57,039 nucleotides of DNA from Leptolyngbya sp. FACHB-8. GTDB lineage: Bacteria; Cyanobacteriota; Cyanobacteriia; Elainellales; Elainellaceae. Location: NCBI RefSeq assembly GCF_014695575.1, contig NZ_JACJOO010000011.1:1-57039 (forward strand). The letters are read 5' to 3'. This document shows, piece after piece, positions 1-9,227 of this stretch. The first letter of the stretch is position 1. The number at the start of each line of letters is the position of its first letter. The notes below the pieces were generated by a model. It was given only the letters and a program-made list of their open reading frames with translations, was not told the DNA's origin and searched no databases. Made by a program: the position numbers and the translations under genes.

Positions 1-2
1 TG

Positions 3-170
3 TTACTCCAAGTCGGTCGAGATGTTAACCCTCTCAGTCCAGTTACTCATTTACTATCTCAAGCATCATCGGATTCCAGTATTTACTTAAATCATTCTCT
101 ACTGTGCAACGCCAAAATAGAATGGCTTAAGTCTTTTAGCTCATTCCGGAATTACGGTGATGGTAGTTGA
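3..170 (+). other. Open frame truncated by window start; unrecognised
   Basis: A frame open from base 3 runs to a TGA at 168-170, overlapping the first bases of the IS1 transposase gene. A second open frame (bases 1-90, ending TAA) also exists, so coding is not certain. I recognise no family in either. If the first is real it may be the 3' part of a gene reaching in from upstream and cut by the insertion. Nothing else is visible before the transposase. Confidence 0.2.
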
Positions 171-438
171 ACCTATACAATGCCCAAGTTGCAACAGCAC
201 AAACATAGTCAAACATGGCAAGACGGCAGAGGGAAAACAGCGATACAAATGCCGCAATTCGGAATGTGCTCGTCACAACTTTGTTCTGAAGTATTCTTAC
301 CGAGGCTACTTGCCTAGCGTGAAACAACAGATTTGCGAGATGGCACTCAATGGCAGTGGGATTCGCGATACTGCACGAGTGCTCAAGATTAGTCCAACTA
401 CAGTGATTGAAGAATTAAAAAAAAGATCGTCATCTTGA
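157..438 (+). CDS. insA: IS1-family transposase, InsA-like first frame
   Basis: The 93-residue product is the zinc-finger/helix-turn-helix DNA-binding half of an IS1-family transposase. Visible features are a CPSC motif near residues 9-12, a second Cys pair 'CRNSEC' near residues 32-37 and a helix-turn-helix segment 'GIRDTARVLKISPTTVIEEL' near the end. The length matches IS1 InsA (about 91 residues). The start may be GTG at 157 or ATG at 160. The frame ends just after an eight-A run at 417-424, a classic slippery site, so a -1 shift would fuse it to the downstream catalytic frame. In IS1 the InsA product alone represses transposition (family knowledge). Confidence 0.85.
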   Translation: MMVVEPIQCPSCNSTNIVKHGKTAEGKQRYKCRNSECARHNFVLKYSYRGYLPSVKQQICEMALNGSGIRDTARVLKISPTTVIEELKKRSSS

Positions 439-457
439 ACACGTAAATCGTCCCTTA

Positions 458-901
458 TTGGAGCGCCTTAAACCAACCTCTGTAACCGTTGCCAAACACG
501 TTGAGGAGGCCGAAGCTGACGAGATGTGGAGCTTTGTCCGCTCTAAGAAACAGGAGCGTTGGCTCTGGCACGCAATTGATCATCAAAGCGGACAAGTGTT
601 AGCGTATGTGCTAGCCGATCATAAAAACCAAGCATTGGTCGAGTTAAAAGCATTGTTGGAGGGGTTTGGCGTTGGAACTTTTTACACCGATGGATGGGGT
701 GCGTATGCCCATTTGTTGGATCAAGACCAGCACGTTGTTGGCAAGTGGAACACCCAAAAAATTGAGCGCAAACACCTAACGTTACGAACCCGAATTAAGC
801 GATTAGCGCGCAGAACCATTTGCTTCTCCAAATCCGAATGGCTCCATGACATCGTGATCGGACTGTTCATTAATCGTTACGAGTTTGGTCGGGTAGTTTG
901 A
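458..901 (+). CDS. insB: IS1-family transposase, InsB-like catalytic frame
   Basis: This 147-residue frame is the DDE catalytic half of an IS1-family transposase. Diagnostic segments are 'EADEMWSFVRSKKQERWLW' (first Asp of the triad), 'FYTDGWGAY' (second Asp) and 'NTQKIERKHLTLRTRIKRL' with the conserved Glu and an Arg-rich tail. It begins 19 bases after the InsA frame ends, but overlaps it in open frame; translation is expected by -1 slippage at the A8 tract (417-424) rather than from the nominal TTG start. Both frames look intact, so the transposase could be functional. Confidence 0.85.
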   Translation: MERLKPTSVTVAKHVEEAEADEMWSFVRSKKQERWLWHAIDHQSGQVLAYVLADHKNQALVELKALLEGFGVGTFYTDGWGAYAHLLDQDQHVVGKWNTQKIERKHLTLRTRIKRLARRTICFSKSEWLHDIVIGLFINRYEFGRVV

Positions 902-979
902 CCCCATCGATCCCCATGTCTAGAACACTACCCTCCGTTAGAAGGAGCAAAAATCGCCTTGAATCTCAGAACACGGGTT

Positions 980-2563
980 TTAACTGGATGACTGCGACAG
1001 AGCGTATTCCATGGGAAAGATCGCGGATTGATTACGTCCACGCTGTTTAGCGCAGTACAACAGGCGATCGGCCTGGTTGAGCAGAATATCAGGCGATGTC
1101 TCAGGAGCAGGGACAATGCTGGCCATACCCAGACTAATCGTAACGACGTTACTGACAGGAGAGGCGTTATGGGGAATATGCAGTGCTCTGATCGCCTTGT
1201 GGATGCGTTCGGCTACAGCGATCGCCCCACTCCTGGAGGTATTGGGTAACAGCACAACAAACTCCTCGCCACCATAGCGGGCCACGAGGTCGGCTGGGCG
1301 TTTCACTACCTGCTGGGCAGCTTGAGCAACAGCAATGAGGCAGCGATCGCCCTCCTGGTGCCCATAGGAATCGTTATAAAGCTTGAAATGATCAATGTCG
1401 AACAGAAGTAAGGATAGGGGTTGCTCTTCCCGTTGAAGCCGCTGCCATTCGTGTCGTAAATGCTCGTCAAAGCAGCGACGATTCGCAATTTGAGTTAACC
1501 CATCAAGATTTACAAGCTTTTCCAGCAGGCCCTTGGCGTGGTTAAGTTGGTGGTTCATTTCCTGAAGACGGGCTTCGGCCTGCTTCCGTTCTCGCAATTC
1601 GAGCGCTAATTGAGAATACAGATTGGATTGCTGAATGGCAATGGATAGTTGATTGGATAGCCGTTGCAGGAAATCAATTTCCCAATTCTCCCAGGAGCGG
1701 GAGCGATCGCACTGATGCAATTGAATCGCTCCGTTGGGTCTGCCCTGATAGGACGTTCGCACTGCCAGCATTGATTTCAAACCAATCTGCTGGCAAACGG
1801 GAGCCGCCGATTGCAGCAGGGGATCCGCGAAGACATCCGGGGAAACGACGACCTCATCCTGGGCCATCATGGTTTCCGTGTGGGCATTGGTCAGTATCGG
1901 AAACGGTCCCTGCATCAGCGATATTTGGTCTGGGGATAAGTACTCGGCAACCAGGGAAAGCCGTGGCAATGGCACATCAGTAAAGGCATAGATTAAACAG
2001 CGATCGACATTAAAAAGTAAACCGATCTGAGTTGCCGCAGTTTTAAATATTTGCCGACTATCCAGGCTTAGCCGAATATCTTGCGTAATCTGCTTCAATA
2101 GCAACGTGCGCTCATACTGCTGTCGCAATGCTACTTCCGCTTGCTGTTGAGCGCGGGTGGCGGCCTCTGCTGCTCTCTTGGCCTTCAGAATTTCGTCCTC
2201 ATACTGAATACGTTGCCGGATGGGAATTAAAATACAGTCGTTCACAAAATGCCCATCCCGCTCCTGTCGTGCTCCATTCACCAGCATGGGGATATCAACT
2301 CCCTGCCGGGAACGCATAGAAAAATAAATCTCCTCCGCCTTCCCATGTAATTTGAGCAGGGGAAAAAAGTGAGTCTGACAGAAAATGCGGCTGGCGATCG
2401 GCAAAATTAAATCCAGCTTTTTTCCCTGTAATTCATCAGAAGAATAGCCCAGCAAATTCAGCAATGTGGCGTTGGCTGCCCCAATCGTAAAGTCATCTCG
2501 GAAGGACAGGAAGCCACAGGGCGCAGTGTTGAGTAACCCGTCGATTGCCGCTGAATTAGACAC
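980..2563 (-). CDS. PAS-GAF-GGDEF diguanylate cyclase
   Basis: A 527-residue soluble signalling enzyme predicted to make cyclic di-GMP from two GTP. Order: PAS (about 8-120, 'PCGFLSFRDDFTIGAANATL'), a short coiled coil, GAF (about 155-310), a second coiled coil (about 320-350) and GGDEF (about 355-520). The active-site loop is GGEEF at 431-435, a catalytically competent variant. RPAD at 422-425, five residues before it, matches the RxxD product-inhibition site. The gene starts 30 bases after the stop of the RsbQ-like hydrolase and is clearly in its operon. The N-terminal PAS is therefore the likely partner or sensor of that hydrolase, as RsbP is of RsbQ (inference). The IS1 right end sits just downstream of the stop. 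Confidence 0.9.
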   Translation of the reverse strand: MSNSAAIDGLLNTAPCGFLSFRDDFTIGAANATLLNLLGYSSDELQGKKLDLILPIASRIFCQTHFFPLLKLHGKAEEIYFSMRSRQGVDIPMLVNGARQERDGHFVNDCILIPIRQRIQYEDEILKAKRAAEAATRAQQQAEVALRQQYERTLLLKQITQDIRLSLDSRQIFKTAATQIGLLFNVDRCLIYAFTDVPLPRLSLVAEYLSPDQISLMQGPFPILTNAHTETMMAQDEVVVSPDVFADPLLQSAAPVCQQIGLKSMLAVRTSYQGRPNGAIQLHQCDRSRSWENWEIDFLQRLSNQLSIAIQQSNLYSQLALELRERKQAEARLQEMNHQLNHAKGLLEKLVNLDGLTQIANRRCFDEHLRHEWQRLQREEQPLSLLLFDIDHFKLYNDSYGHQEGDRCLIAVAQAAQQVVKRPADLVARYGGEEFVVLLPNTSRSGAIAVAERIHKAIRALHIPHNASPVSNVVTISLGMASIVPAPETSPDILLNQADRLLYCAKQRGRNQSAIFPMEYALSQSSS

Positions 2564-2593
2564 AATTTAATGCATAGTTGTGGGCAAAAAAAC

Positions 2594-3409
2594 TTAAGTG
2601 GTAGGAACAGGAGACAGATAACCCTGAATCGCCTGAATCGTTTCCTTGGGATGGCTCATATGGGGGCAGTGGCCAGTAGCAGCCATGAGCTTGAGTGTAC
2701 TGTTGGGCAAGCAACGGTCCAGATAGTGACCGACCTCGACAGGGGCGATCACATCCTCAGCACATTGCAGAATCAGAGAGGGTATCGTCACTTTGGGCAG
2801 ATCATGCCGATTGTCAGAATAGAAGGTGACTTCAGCAAAACGGCGAGCAATGACAGGGTCAGTTGAGCAAAAGCTAGTCTCTAACTCATGGGTTAGATCG
2901 GGGCGATCGCTATTGTGCATCACCATAGGCGCTAGCATGCTCGCCCAGCCGATATAGTTTTTTTCCATAATGTCGAGCAGTCCTTCAATGTCAGCCCGTT
3001 CAAACCCACCCAAATACTCAGGCAGATGATTGATGTAGCAGGGAGAGGGACTAACCATAATTAACTGCTGAAACAGGGAAGGTGCTTCAATAGAAGCAAG
3101 TAGGCCAACCATACTACTGACGGAATGGCCAACAAAAATAACATCTTCCAGATTTAGCGCCTCACAAATGTCGAGAACGTCCTGGGCATAGCCCTGGAGA
3201 GCGCTATACCGTTCGGTGTTGTAAGCGCTCAGATCAGATTGCCCAGAACCCACATAATCAAATAAAACTAAGCGGTAGTCCTGCTCAAAGGCGGGTGTGA
3301 TAAACCGCCACATATTTTGATCACACCCAAACCCATGGGCGAACAGCATGGTCTGGTGGCCTTTTCCCAAAACGGTCACATTGTTGCGTTGGAGAACGTT
3401 TTGAGTCAT
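2594..3409 (-). CDS. rsbQ: RsbQ-like alpha/beta hydrolase
   Basis: A 271-residue alpha/beta hydrolase of the RsbQ/KAI2/D14 group. The triad falls at Ser96 (in 'GHSVSSMVG'), Asp219 ('AEDVIAP') and His247 ('[10 protein letters not shown]'), the same residue numbers as Bacillus subtilis RsbQ from memory. The oxyanion region '[12 protein letters not shown]' is also typical. RsbQ activates the PAS-bearing phosphatase RsbP in energy stress, probably by handling an unidentified small hydrophobic ligand. Here the co-transcribed downstream gene replaces the phosphatase with PAS-GAF-GGDEF, so the predicted output is cyclic di-GMP. Start: ATG at 3409. Confidence 0.85.
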   Translation of the reverse strand: MTQNVLQRNNVTVLGKGHQTMLFAHGFGCDQNMWRFITPAFEQDYRLVLFDYVGSGQSDLSAYNTERYSALQGYAQDVLDICEALNLEDVIFVGHSVSSMVGLLASIEAPSLFQQLIMVSPSPCYINHLPEYLGGFERADIEGLLDIMEKNYIGWASMLAPMVMHNSDRPDLTHELETSFCSTDPVIARRFAEVTFYSDNRHDLPKVTIPSLILQCAEDVIAPVEVGHYLDRCLPNSTLKLMAATGHCPHMSHPKETIQAIQGYLSPVPTT

Positions 3410-3573
3410 TCATTCACACCAGTGAAAATATACAGGGTTCAAGTTGATTCTAGATGCTTTGCTTAGCCTCCTATGAGGAATATTGCGGGGTGGTTACGTT
3501 TATTCATAGGACTATTTAGGCGGTGGCTGTCCTGTTCGTCGTTGCCTGTTGCGATCGCCCTCGGGCCGTGTCA

Positions 3574-3782
3574 TCAATTAAGCTGGATAAGCGTTGCTGC
3601 CAGGTAGATGATCCCTAAAAAGCTCTCGTTAGACTATCGTAGCGAGTTGGAATCACCCGAACTGCTTCAATTTGACAAAAAAGTTCTCAACCCAGGGGTG
3701 CTCCTTGTAAAGCTCTTGATCGTACTCTCGGGGCTGTTTGTAGCTCTTCTTGGGAGGAATAACAGCCTTTTCGCCTTGTCCT
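3574..3782 (-). pseudogene. IS5-family transposase C-terminal remnant
   Basis: Read on the minus strand this stretch encodes 'KAVIPPKKSYKQPREYDQ' then 'ELYKEHPWVENFFVKLKQF', the C-terminal catalytic region of IS5-family (DDE_Tnp_1) transposases, including the YKxRxxVENFFxxLK signature. A frameshift and stops follow near 3655-3660, and the tail 'GIIYLAATLIQLN' resumes in another frame before a stop at 3574. Only about 70 codons survive and the N-terminal two thirds are absent, so this is a dead fragment. It lies in the spacer between the RsbQ operon and the response-regulator gene. Confidence 0.75.
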
Positions 3783-3965
3783 AACCAGATTAGAGAGGGT
3801 TATAAATAAATCCTGCAAATCCTGCCCAGTCCCAACGAACAAGGGAACAATGGAAACGTTGCCTGCACCCCAAGTTCCATCACTTTGGTGTGGCATAACG
3901 CTGCCGTCCGCAAGGATATCCCCCAACGGGCAGCCGTCCCTCAAGCAAGGCGAGACGGGAAATTC

Positions 3966-5873
3966 ATGAAACTACTGCTCATTGAAGACGATCTAGCCAT
4001 CGGAGAGATTCTCACCAATACCCTTACCCTGCATCACTGGGTCGTCGAGCGGGCAACCGATGGTCAGATGGGATTGGAAATGGCTGCTCAGCAATTTTAT
4101 GACCTGATTCTGCTCGATATTGGGCTACCCAAATTAGACGGACTAACCGTCTGCAAGCGACTTCGCAGGAATGGCTACGAGAACCCCATCCTACTCCTCA
4201 CCGGGCAAGACAGTGTCAGCGCTCAGGTCGCAGGGCTGGACGCCGGAGCCGACGACTACGTCACCAAGCCCTTCGATATCGACGTTCTGCTGGCTCGCGT
4301 ACGGGCGCTCGTTCGCAAAGGAAAATCCACCACCCTTACCTGGGGAACGATTCAACTCGATACTATCAGTGGTGAAGTCACCAGTGAAGGCAAACCCGTA
4401 CGCCTCACCGCCAAAGAATTTAGTCTACTTGAGCTATTTTTGCGTAACCCCCGCCACCTCTACAGCCGTCGGGCCATCCTCGATCGCCTTTGGAATGCTG
4501 CTGATTCCCCTGGCGAAGAAACCGTCAGCACCCACATCAAATGTCTGCGCCAAAAGTTAAAAGCCCTGGGCTCGGCTGACCCCATCGAAACCGTCCATGG
4601 GATAGGTTATCGGCTGCGAGACCCGCAAACCGCTGCGCCTTCCAACCTGCTAGAGTTTCCCACCCTTAAGACTCCTGAGCCCCCCGCCCCTGCTCCCACC
4701 GCAGCCCAGCAGAAGGCCCAGGCCGTTACTTTCAAAGTTTGGAACCAGTTCAAAACTCAGTATCTAGAACAGATTCGGGCTTTAGAAAGTTTAGTAACCA
4801 GCCTGCAACCCCAGGCTGACTCTCCGAGTCAGCAGCAAGCCATCCAACAGCTAGCCCATAAGTTAGTTGGCTCTATGGGCATGTTTGGGTTGATGGAGGC
4901 ATCTCAACAGGCCAAGCAAATTGAACAGTTGATGCAAGGCTCGTCCCTGAATAGCTTACAAATTCAGGAGGCTAGACAACGGGTTGGGGTACTCCGCGAT
5001 ACCATCGAGCAGGCTCAGATGGTTCAACCTCCCAAGGTGCAAGCTCCCAAGCTGCATTCTGCCACATCTCGCCCTACCGCCTCTGGCTATATCTTGATTG
5101 TGGATGATGACCTGCTACTAGCAGAGCGGCTGCGCATCGAGGCGATCGCCTGGGACTTTCAGGTCGAAATTGCCAACGATCTGACAACCGCCCGTGATCT
5201 GATCGCGCAGGCTCCCCCCCGCATCATTCTGTTAGATCTCAACCTGTCAGAGGCAGAAGATGGGCTCACCTTGATACGGGAGCTAGAGCGGCGATCGCCC
5301 CCCATCCCCGTCATTATCATGACCGCGCGGGAAGACCTGAGCGATCGCATTGCAGCGACTCGCCTGGGCGTCAGTGCATTTCTGCGGAAGCCACTACCCG
5401 CCTACGAAATTCTCAAAACCGTTACGGATGTCCTGAGTCGGAAGCCACCCCAAAACCGGGGCGATCGCATCCTTATTGTGGACGACGATCCAGGCTTCCT
5501 GAAATTGCTCTTTAGTCTTTTGGCGGTCGAGGGAGTACATGTCAGTACGTCAAACCAACCCCAGACTTTCTGGCAGGCACTGGCAACCTGTAACCCAGAT
5601 GTCCTGATTCTGGATCTGGAAATGCCAGAATTTAATGGCATTGAACTGTGTCAGGTCGTCCGCGCTGACCCCCAATGGCAGCACCTTAAAATCCTCTTCC
5701 TGTCTTCCCATACTGAAGCCAGAAGAATGGCAGAGGCCTATGCTGCCGGAGCCGATGACTACATCAGCAAATCAATGTCTGGGCCAGAGCTCGTGGCCCA
5801 AATTCTCCACCGATTAAACCGAGCCCCTCGAGCAACAGACCGAAGTAATCCGGGAGCCGTTCCACGGCTTTAG
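3966..5873 (+). CDS. OmpR-type regulator with Hpt and two extra receiver domains
   Basis: About 635 residues from the ATG at 3966, which begins directly with the receiver core 'MKLLLIEDDLAIGEIL'; an upstream in-frame start at 3885 would add 27 unlikely residues. Order: receiver 1 (about 1-118), OmpR winged helix (about 130-225, ending 'ETVHGIGYRLRDP'), a Pro/Ala linker, Hpt domain (about 265-345, phospho-His in 'AHKLVGSMGMFG'), receiver 2 (about 375-490), receiver 3 (about 500-620). Receivers and Hpt on one chain suggest an internal phosphorelay ending in DNA binding. The sensor-kinase gene follows 135 bases downstream with a hairpin between. Confidence 0.9.
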   Translation: MKLLLIEDDLAIGEILTNTLTLHHWVVERATDGQMGLEMAAQQFYDLILLDIGLPKLDGLTVCKRLRRNGYENPILLLTGQDSVSAQVAGLDAGADDYVTKPFDIDVLLARVRALVRKGKSTTLTWGTIQLDTISGEVTSEGKPVRLTAKEFSLLELFLRNPRHLYSRRAILDRLWNAADSPGEETVSTHIKCLRQKLKALGSADPIETVHGIGYRLRDPQTAAPSNLLEFPTLKTPEPPAPAPTAAQQKAQAVTFKVWNQFKTQYLEQIRALESLVTSLQPQADSPSQQQAIQQLAHKLVGSMGMFGLMEASQQAKQIEQLMQGSSLNSLQIQEARQRVGVLRDTIEQAQMVQPPKVQAPKLHSATSRPTASGYILIVDDDLLLAERLRIEAIAWDFQVEIANDLTTARDLIAQAPPRIILLDLNLSEAEDGLTLIRELERRSPPIPVIIMTAREDLSDRIAATRLGVSAFLRKPLPAYEILKTVTDVLSRKPPQNRGDRILIVDDDPGFLKLLFSLLAVEGVHVSTSNQPQTFWQALATCNPDVLILDLEMPEFNGIELCQVVRADPQWQHLKILFLSSHTEARRMAEAYAAGADDYISKSMSGPELVAQILHRLNRAPRATDRSNPGAVPRL

Positions 5874-5881
5874 TATCTAGT

Positions 5882-5920
5882 CAACCTGAAGGGGATAATG
5901 ACCTAAACCCCTTCAGGTTG
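5882..5920 (+). terminator. Hairpin between regulator and kinase genes
   Basis: A perfect 13-bp stem (CAACCTGAAGGGG / CCCCTTCAGGTTG) with a 13-base loop begins 9 bases after the regulator's stop codon. No T-run follows, so it may attenuate or stabilise mRNA rather than fully terminate. Confidence 0.5.
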
Positions 5921-6008
5921 GCCAGATCCGGATTGCGAGCGGACGTCTACCCATCGCATCGTTCACCAATTTCACCTTCTGGATCTCTGCAACACAGGGA
6001 AACGTGCC

Positions 6009-8861
6009 ATGCATTCCACCATGTATCGCCTGTTTCTAAGGTATGGAGTGGCTGTCGCCAGCACAGCGATCGCCCTTTTGCTCACCCTCTGGCTAGAGCC
6101 CTATATGGTGCGTACCGTTGGAGCCTTCTTTTACGGTGCGGTGATCGTCAGCACCTGGTACGGAGGCCGACGACCCGGTATGGTATCCATCCTCCTATCT
6201 GTTCTGGCATTGGACTGGTACGTCATCACACCCCATGATCCGTTTCTTGGGGCAGATGCTAGCAATCTCGTTCCCCTCGGCATTTTTATGCTGATTGCAC
6301 TCACCATTAATTTGCTAGGGGCCAACCTGCGAGCCAGCAAACGCCGAGTAGAACGCCTCAACCGCATGCTTCAACAAGAAAATGCCGAACGGCTCAGCAA
6401 TGCACTGAATGCGGCTCAGATGGGGCTATGGGACTGGGACATGATCAACGGCACTGTAGAGTGGTCACCCGAACATGAGCAACTTTTGGGCTTGGCCCCT
6501 GGAGAATTTGATGGCCAGTATGCCACCTTTGATGCCTGCCTTCACCCCGATGATCGCTCTGGCTTGACCCAGGCAATCACCCATTCTCTAGAACACCGTA
6601 TTGCCTATCACCATGAATTTCGGGTCGTCTGGAAAGATGGCAGCACTCATTGGATTGAAGGGCGAGGGCGCGCTTACTATAACTTTGAGGGGCAGCCCGT
6701 TCGTATGTCGGGCACCATCATGGCTATCGATGCCCGTAAAAAGGCTGAGCTCGCCTTGCAGCAACTCAATGCGGACCTGGAGCAACGGATTTCAGAAAGG
6801 ACAACTGAGCTCTCTCAGGTGAACGATCGCCTGCTAGAAACTATTCTAGAGCAGCAACACACCCAACTACTCTTGCTGGAACAGGCTCAACTGCTAGACC
6901 TAGCCCACGACACAATCCTCACCTGTGACCTCAATTGGGTCATTACCTTCTGGAATGAGGGAGCCGAACGCATGTATGGCTGGACTAAGAAAGAAGCGTT
7001 GGGCAAAGAAACCACAACCCTTCTGAAAACCCAGTTTCCACACCCCCTGGACGAGATCAAAACTGAGTTGTTTGAACGGGGATACTGGGAGGGTGAACTG
7101 GTGCAGTGGGATAAGAGCGATCGCCCCCTATTCGTTGCGAGCCGCTGGGTCGTTCAAAAGGATCTCATGGGAAGACCCATTAAGATTCTCGAAATTACCA
7201 ACGACATCACCGCTCGCAAGGAGGCCGAGCAAGCTCTGCAACGTTACACCCGTGAGATTGAGGATCTCTACAACAACGCTCCTTGCGGCTACCATTCCGT
7301 TGATGCAGAGGGAACCCTGGTTCGGATGAATGATACAGAACTTCGCTGGTTTGGCTATACCCGTGATGAAATCCTATACCAGAAGAAGCTCGTGGATTTG
7401 CTCGCGCCAGAAAGTCGGGCCATCTTCCACGACATTTTTTCCACATTCAAACAGCAGGGTTGGATCAATAACCTGGAACTGGAGGTGATTAACCGCGACG
7501 GCACTACCCGCTGGGTGAATCTCAATGCAACAGCCATTTATGATGCTGACGGTAATTTTGTGACCAGTCGCTCATCCCTCTTCGATGTCAGCGATCGCAA
7601 GCAAGCAGAAGCAGAACGGGAGCAAGTGGCGATCGCTCTCCAGGAAAGCGAAGCAACCTTTCGGCTACTGAGCGAATTCGCCCCGATGGGCATTTTTCTA
7701 TGTGATTCTGAGGGATCCTGTACCTATACCAATCCCCGCTATCAAGCCATTGTGGGGTGTACAGCCGAAGAAGCCCTGGGAAATAGCTGGATCAACTTCG
7801 TTCATCCAGAAGATCGCCCCTGGATACACGACCATTGGAAGCAGCTCGTTAACGATATCCAGGAGGGCATCGTTGAAGACATGCGCTACCAGGATCGCCA
7901 GGGTCGGGTTCGCCATGCGCTGGTACGCACCTCTCCCATCCGGACCACGGATGGAACGGTGATCCACTTTGTCGGTGTGGTCGAGGACATCACAGAGCGG
8001 CACGAAATTGACCAGATGAAGAAAGATTTTATCTCCGTTGTCAGCCATGAGCTCCGCACGCCGCTGACCTCCATTCGTGGCTCCCTAGGGCTGGTGGCTG
8101 GAGGAGTTTATGACCAAAAACCCGAAAAGATGAAAGCCATGATTGATATCGCGGCCCGCCAGAGCGATCGCCTGGTTCGTCTGGTCAACGACATCCTCGA
8201 CCTGCGCCGGCTGGAGTCAGGGCAGACTCTATTTAACCTGAAGCTTCATAACAGTGAGGATTTGATTCAGCAATCGGTGGATGTGATGCGATCGCAAGCT
8301 GGCCAGAATGACATTACCCTGACCATCATTCCTAACACCAACACCGTCTGGGCCGATGCCGACGCCATCCTCCAAACCCTCACCAATCTCCTCAGCAATG
8401 CCATTAAATTCTCCCCTCCCGGTAGCACGGTGTGGCTGAAAGCAGAACCGTTAGAAGCAGGAGAGAAAGAAAGTGACGGATTAAGGGAGTTATGGCGTGA
8501 AAAAGTAACAGAGCGCAGAGGAACGGAACGGTTCCTGAGTCTGGATGAAGCCAGTTCCCTGGGCCTTCTCCCCCCTCGCCCCCCCGCCCCCTCAACCTTC
8601 TACATCCTCTTCTCAATACAAGATCAGGGCCGTGGCATCCCCGCTGATCAACTTGAGAAAATTTTTGGACAATTTCAACAAGTGGATGCCTCCGACTCCC
8701 GCGAAAAGGGCGGCACAGGCCTGGGTCTGGCTATTTGCCGCACTATCGTTGAACAGCATCGGGGTAAGATCTGGGTAGAAAGCGAGCTGGGCAAGGGCAG
8801 CACTTTCTATTTCACCCTTCCCACAACCTCCGATGTTAACCAAGCGTGTTCTGGTGATTGA
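6009..8861 (+). CDS. Membrane multi-PAS sensor histidine kinase
   Basis: A 950-residue kinase. Residues about 10-110 hold three or four membrane helices of the KdpD-like DUF4118 type ('FFYGAVIVSTWYGGRRPG'). Several PAS/PAC units follow (about 130-680), joined by a coiled coil near 240-300. The HisKA H-box is 'FISVVSHELRTPLTSIRGSL', then an N-box 'LTNLLSNAIKFS', G1 'DQGRGIP' and G2 'GGTGLGLAI'. Between the N-box strand and G1 lies an uncommon insertion of about 47 charged then Pro-rich residues, ending in 'LLPPRPPAP'. The stop overlaps the next receiver gene by 29 bases, so the two are translationally coupled. An AGGGAAA ribosome site precedes ATG 6009. The likely partners are the flanking response regulators. 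Confidence 0.9.
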   Translation: MHSTMYRLFLRYGVAVASTAIALLLTLWLEPYMVRTVGAFFYGAVIVSTWYGGRRPGMVSILLSVLALDWYVITPHDPFLGADASNLVPLGIFMLIALTINLLGANLRASKRRVERLNRMLQQENAERLSNALNAAQMGLWDWDMINGTVEWSPEHEQLLGLAPGEFDGQYATFDACLHPDDRSGLTQAITHSLEHRIAYHHEFRVVWKDGSTHWIEGRGRAYYNFEGQPVRMSGTIMAIDARKKAELALQQLNADLEQRISERTTELSQVNDRLLETILEQQHTQLLLLEQAQLLDLAHDTILTCDLNWVITFWNEGAERMYGWTKKEALGKETTTLLKTQFPHPLDEIKTELFERGYWEGELVQWDKSDRPLFVASRWVVQKDLMGRPIKILEITNDITARKEAEQALQRYTREIEDLYNNAPCGYHSVDAEGTLVRMNDTELRWFGYTRDEILYQKKLVDLLAPESRAIFHDIFSTFKQQGWINNLELEVINRDGTTRWVNLNATAIYDADGNFVTSRSSLFDVSDRKQAEAEREQVAIALQESEATFRLLSEFAPMGIFLCDSEGSCTYTNPRYQAIVGCTAEEALGNSWINFVHPEDRPWIHDHWKQLVNDIQEGIVEDMRYQDRQGRVRHALVRTSPIRTTDGTVIHFVGVVEDITERHEIDQMKKDFISVVSHELRTPLTSIRGSLGLVAGGVYDQKPEKMKAMIDIAARQSDRLVRLVNDILDLRRLESGQTLFNLKLHNSEDLIQQSVDVMRSQAGQNDITLTIIPNTNTVWADADAILQTLTNLLSNAIKFSPPGSTVWLKAEPLEAGEKESDGLRELWREKVTERRGTERFLSLDEASSLGLLPPRPPAPSTFYILFSIQDQGRGIPADQLEKIFGQFQQVDASDSREKGGTGLGLAICRTIVEQHRGKIWVESELGKGSTFYFTLPTTSDVNQACSGD

Positions 8862-9213
8862 TGACGAAGCCGATATCCGAGCTATTCTTCAGGGATGTCT
8901 AGAAGATATTGCAGGCTGGGATGTCATAATTGCGGCCTCTGGCGAGCAAGGTATCCAGTTAGCTACAACGAGTCAGCCTGACGGCATTCTAATGGATGTA
9001 TCAATGCCTGGCATGGGCGGTCTTGAAGCCCTACAAAAACTTAAGCAGAACCCAATGACTGGCAATATCCCAGTAGCATTACTAACAGCCAAAGTCCTGA
9101 CGGAGGAACAAGAGCACTTTGCGCATCTCAATATTGCAGGACTAATCATGAAACCCTTTGATCCCATGACCCTGGTGGACCAAGTCATAGAAATCTTTCA
9201 CTGGAATATCTAG
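8833..9213 (+). CDS. Single-domain CheY-like response regulator
   Basis: A 126-residue stand-alone receiver: acidic pair 'VIDDEAD', phospho-acceptor Asp in 'GILMDVSMPGMGG', conserved Thr in 'ALLTAK' and Lys in 'IMKPFDP'. It has no output domain. It starts inside the kinase gene (29-base overlap) and is almost certainly its direct phosphorylation target or a phosphate sink. The next receiver gene (9642-10028) is a diverged sister with the same opening 'KRVLVIDDEAD' and the same closing 'KPFDP' segment. Confidence 0.9.
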   Translation: MLTKRVLVIDDEADIRAILQGCLEDIAGWDVIIAASGEQGIQLATTSQPDGILMDVSMPGMGGLEALQKLKQNPMTGNIPVALLTAKVLTEEQEHFAHLNIAGLIMKPFDPMTLVDQVIEIFHWNI

Positions 9214-9227
9214 CACTCGACGGCTTA

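Larger units (their letters stand above)
157..933 (+). mobile_element. IS1-family insertion sequence (left end not located)
   Basis: The element comprises the two transposase frames plus a right end. The right terminal sequence GTCTAGAACACTACCC ends at about 933, so read inward the IS begins GGGTAGTGTTCTAGAC, typical of IS1-group tips. I could not find a matching left tip in bases 1-157, so the left end is diverged, deleted or absent, and no target duplication can be shown. The right tip lies 47 bases beyond the stop codon of the minus-strand GGDEF gene. A near-identical solitary tip occurs at 49522-49537. Confidence 0.6.

Noticed and set aside
3687-3944. 85-codon minus-strand frame
   Set aside because: It overlaps the IS5 remnant in a different frame; the transposase reading is the recognisable one.
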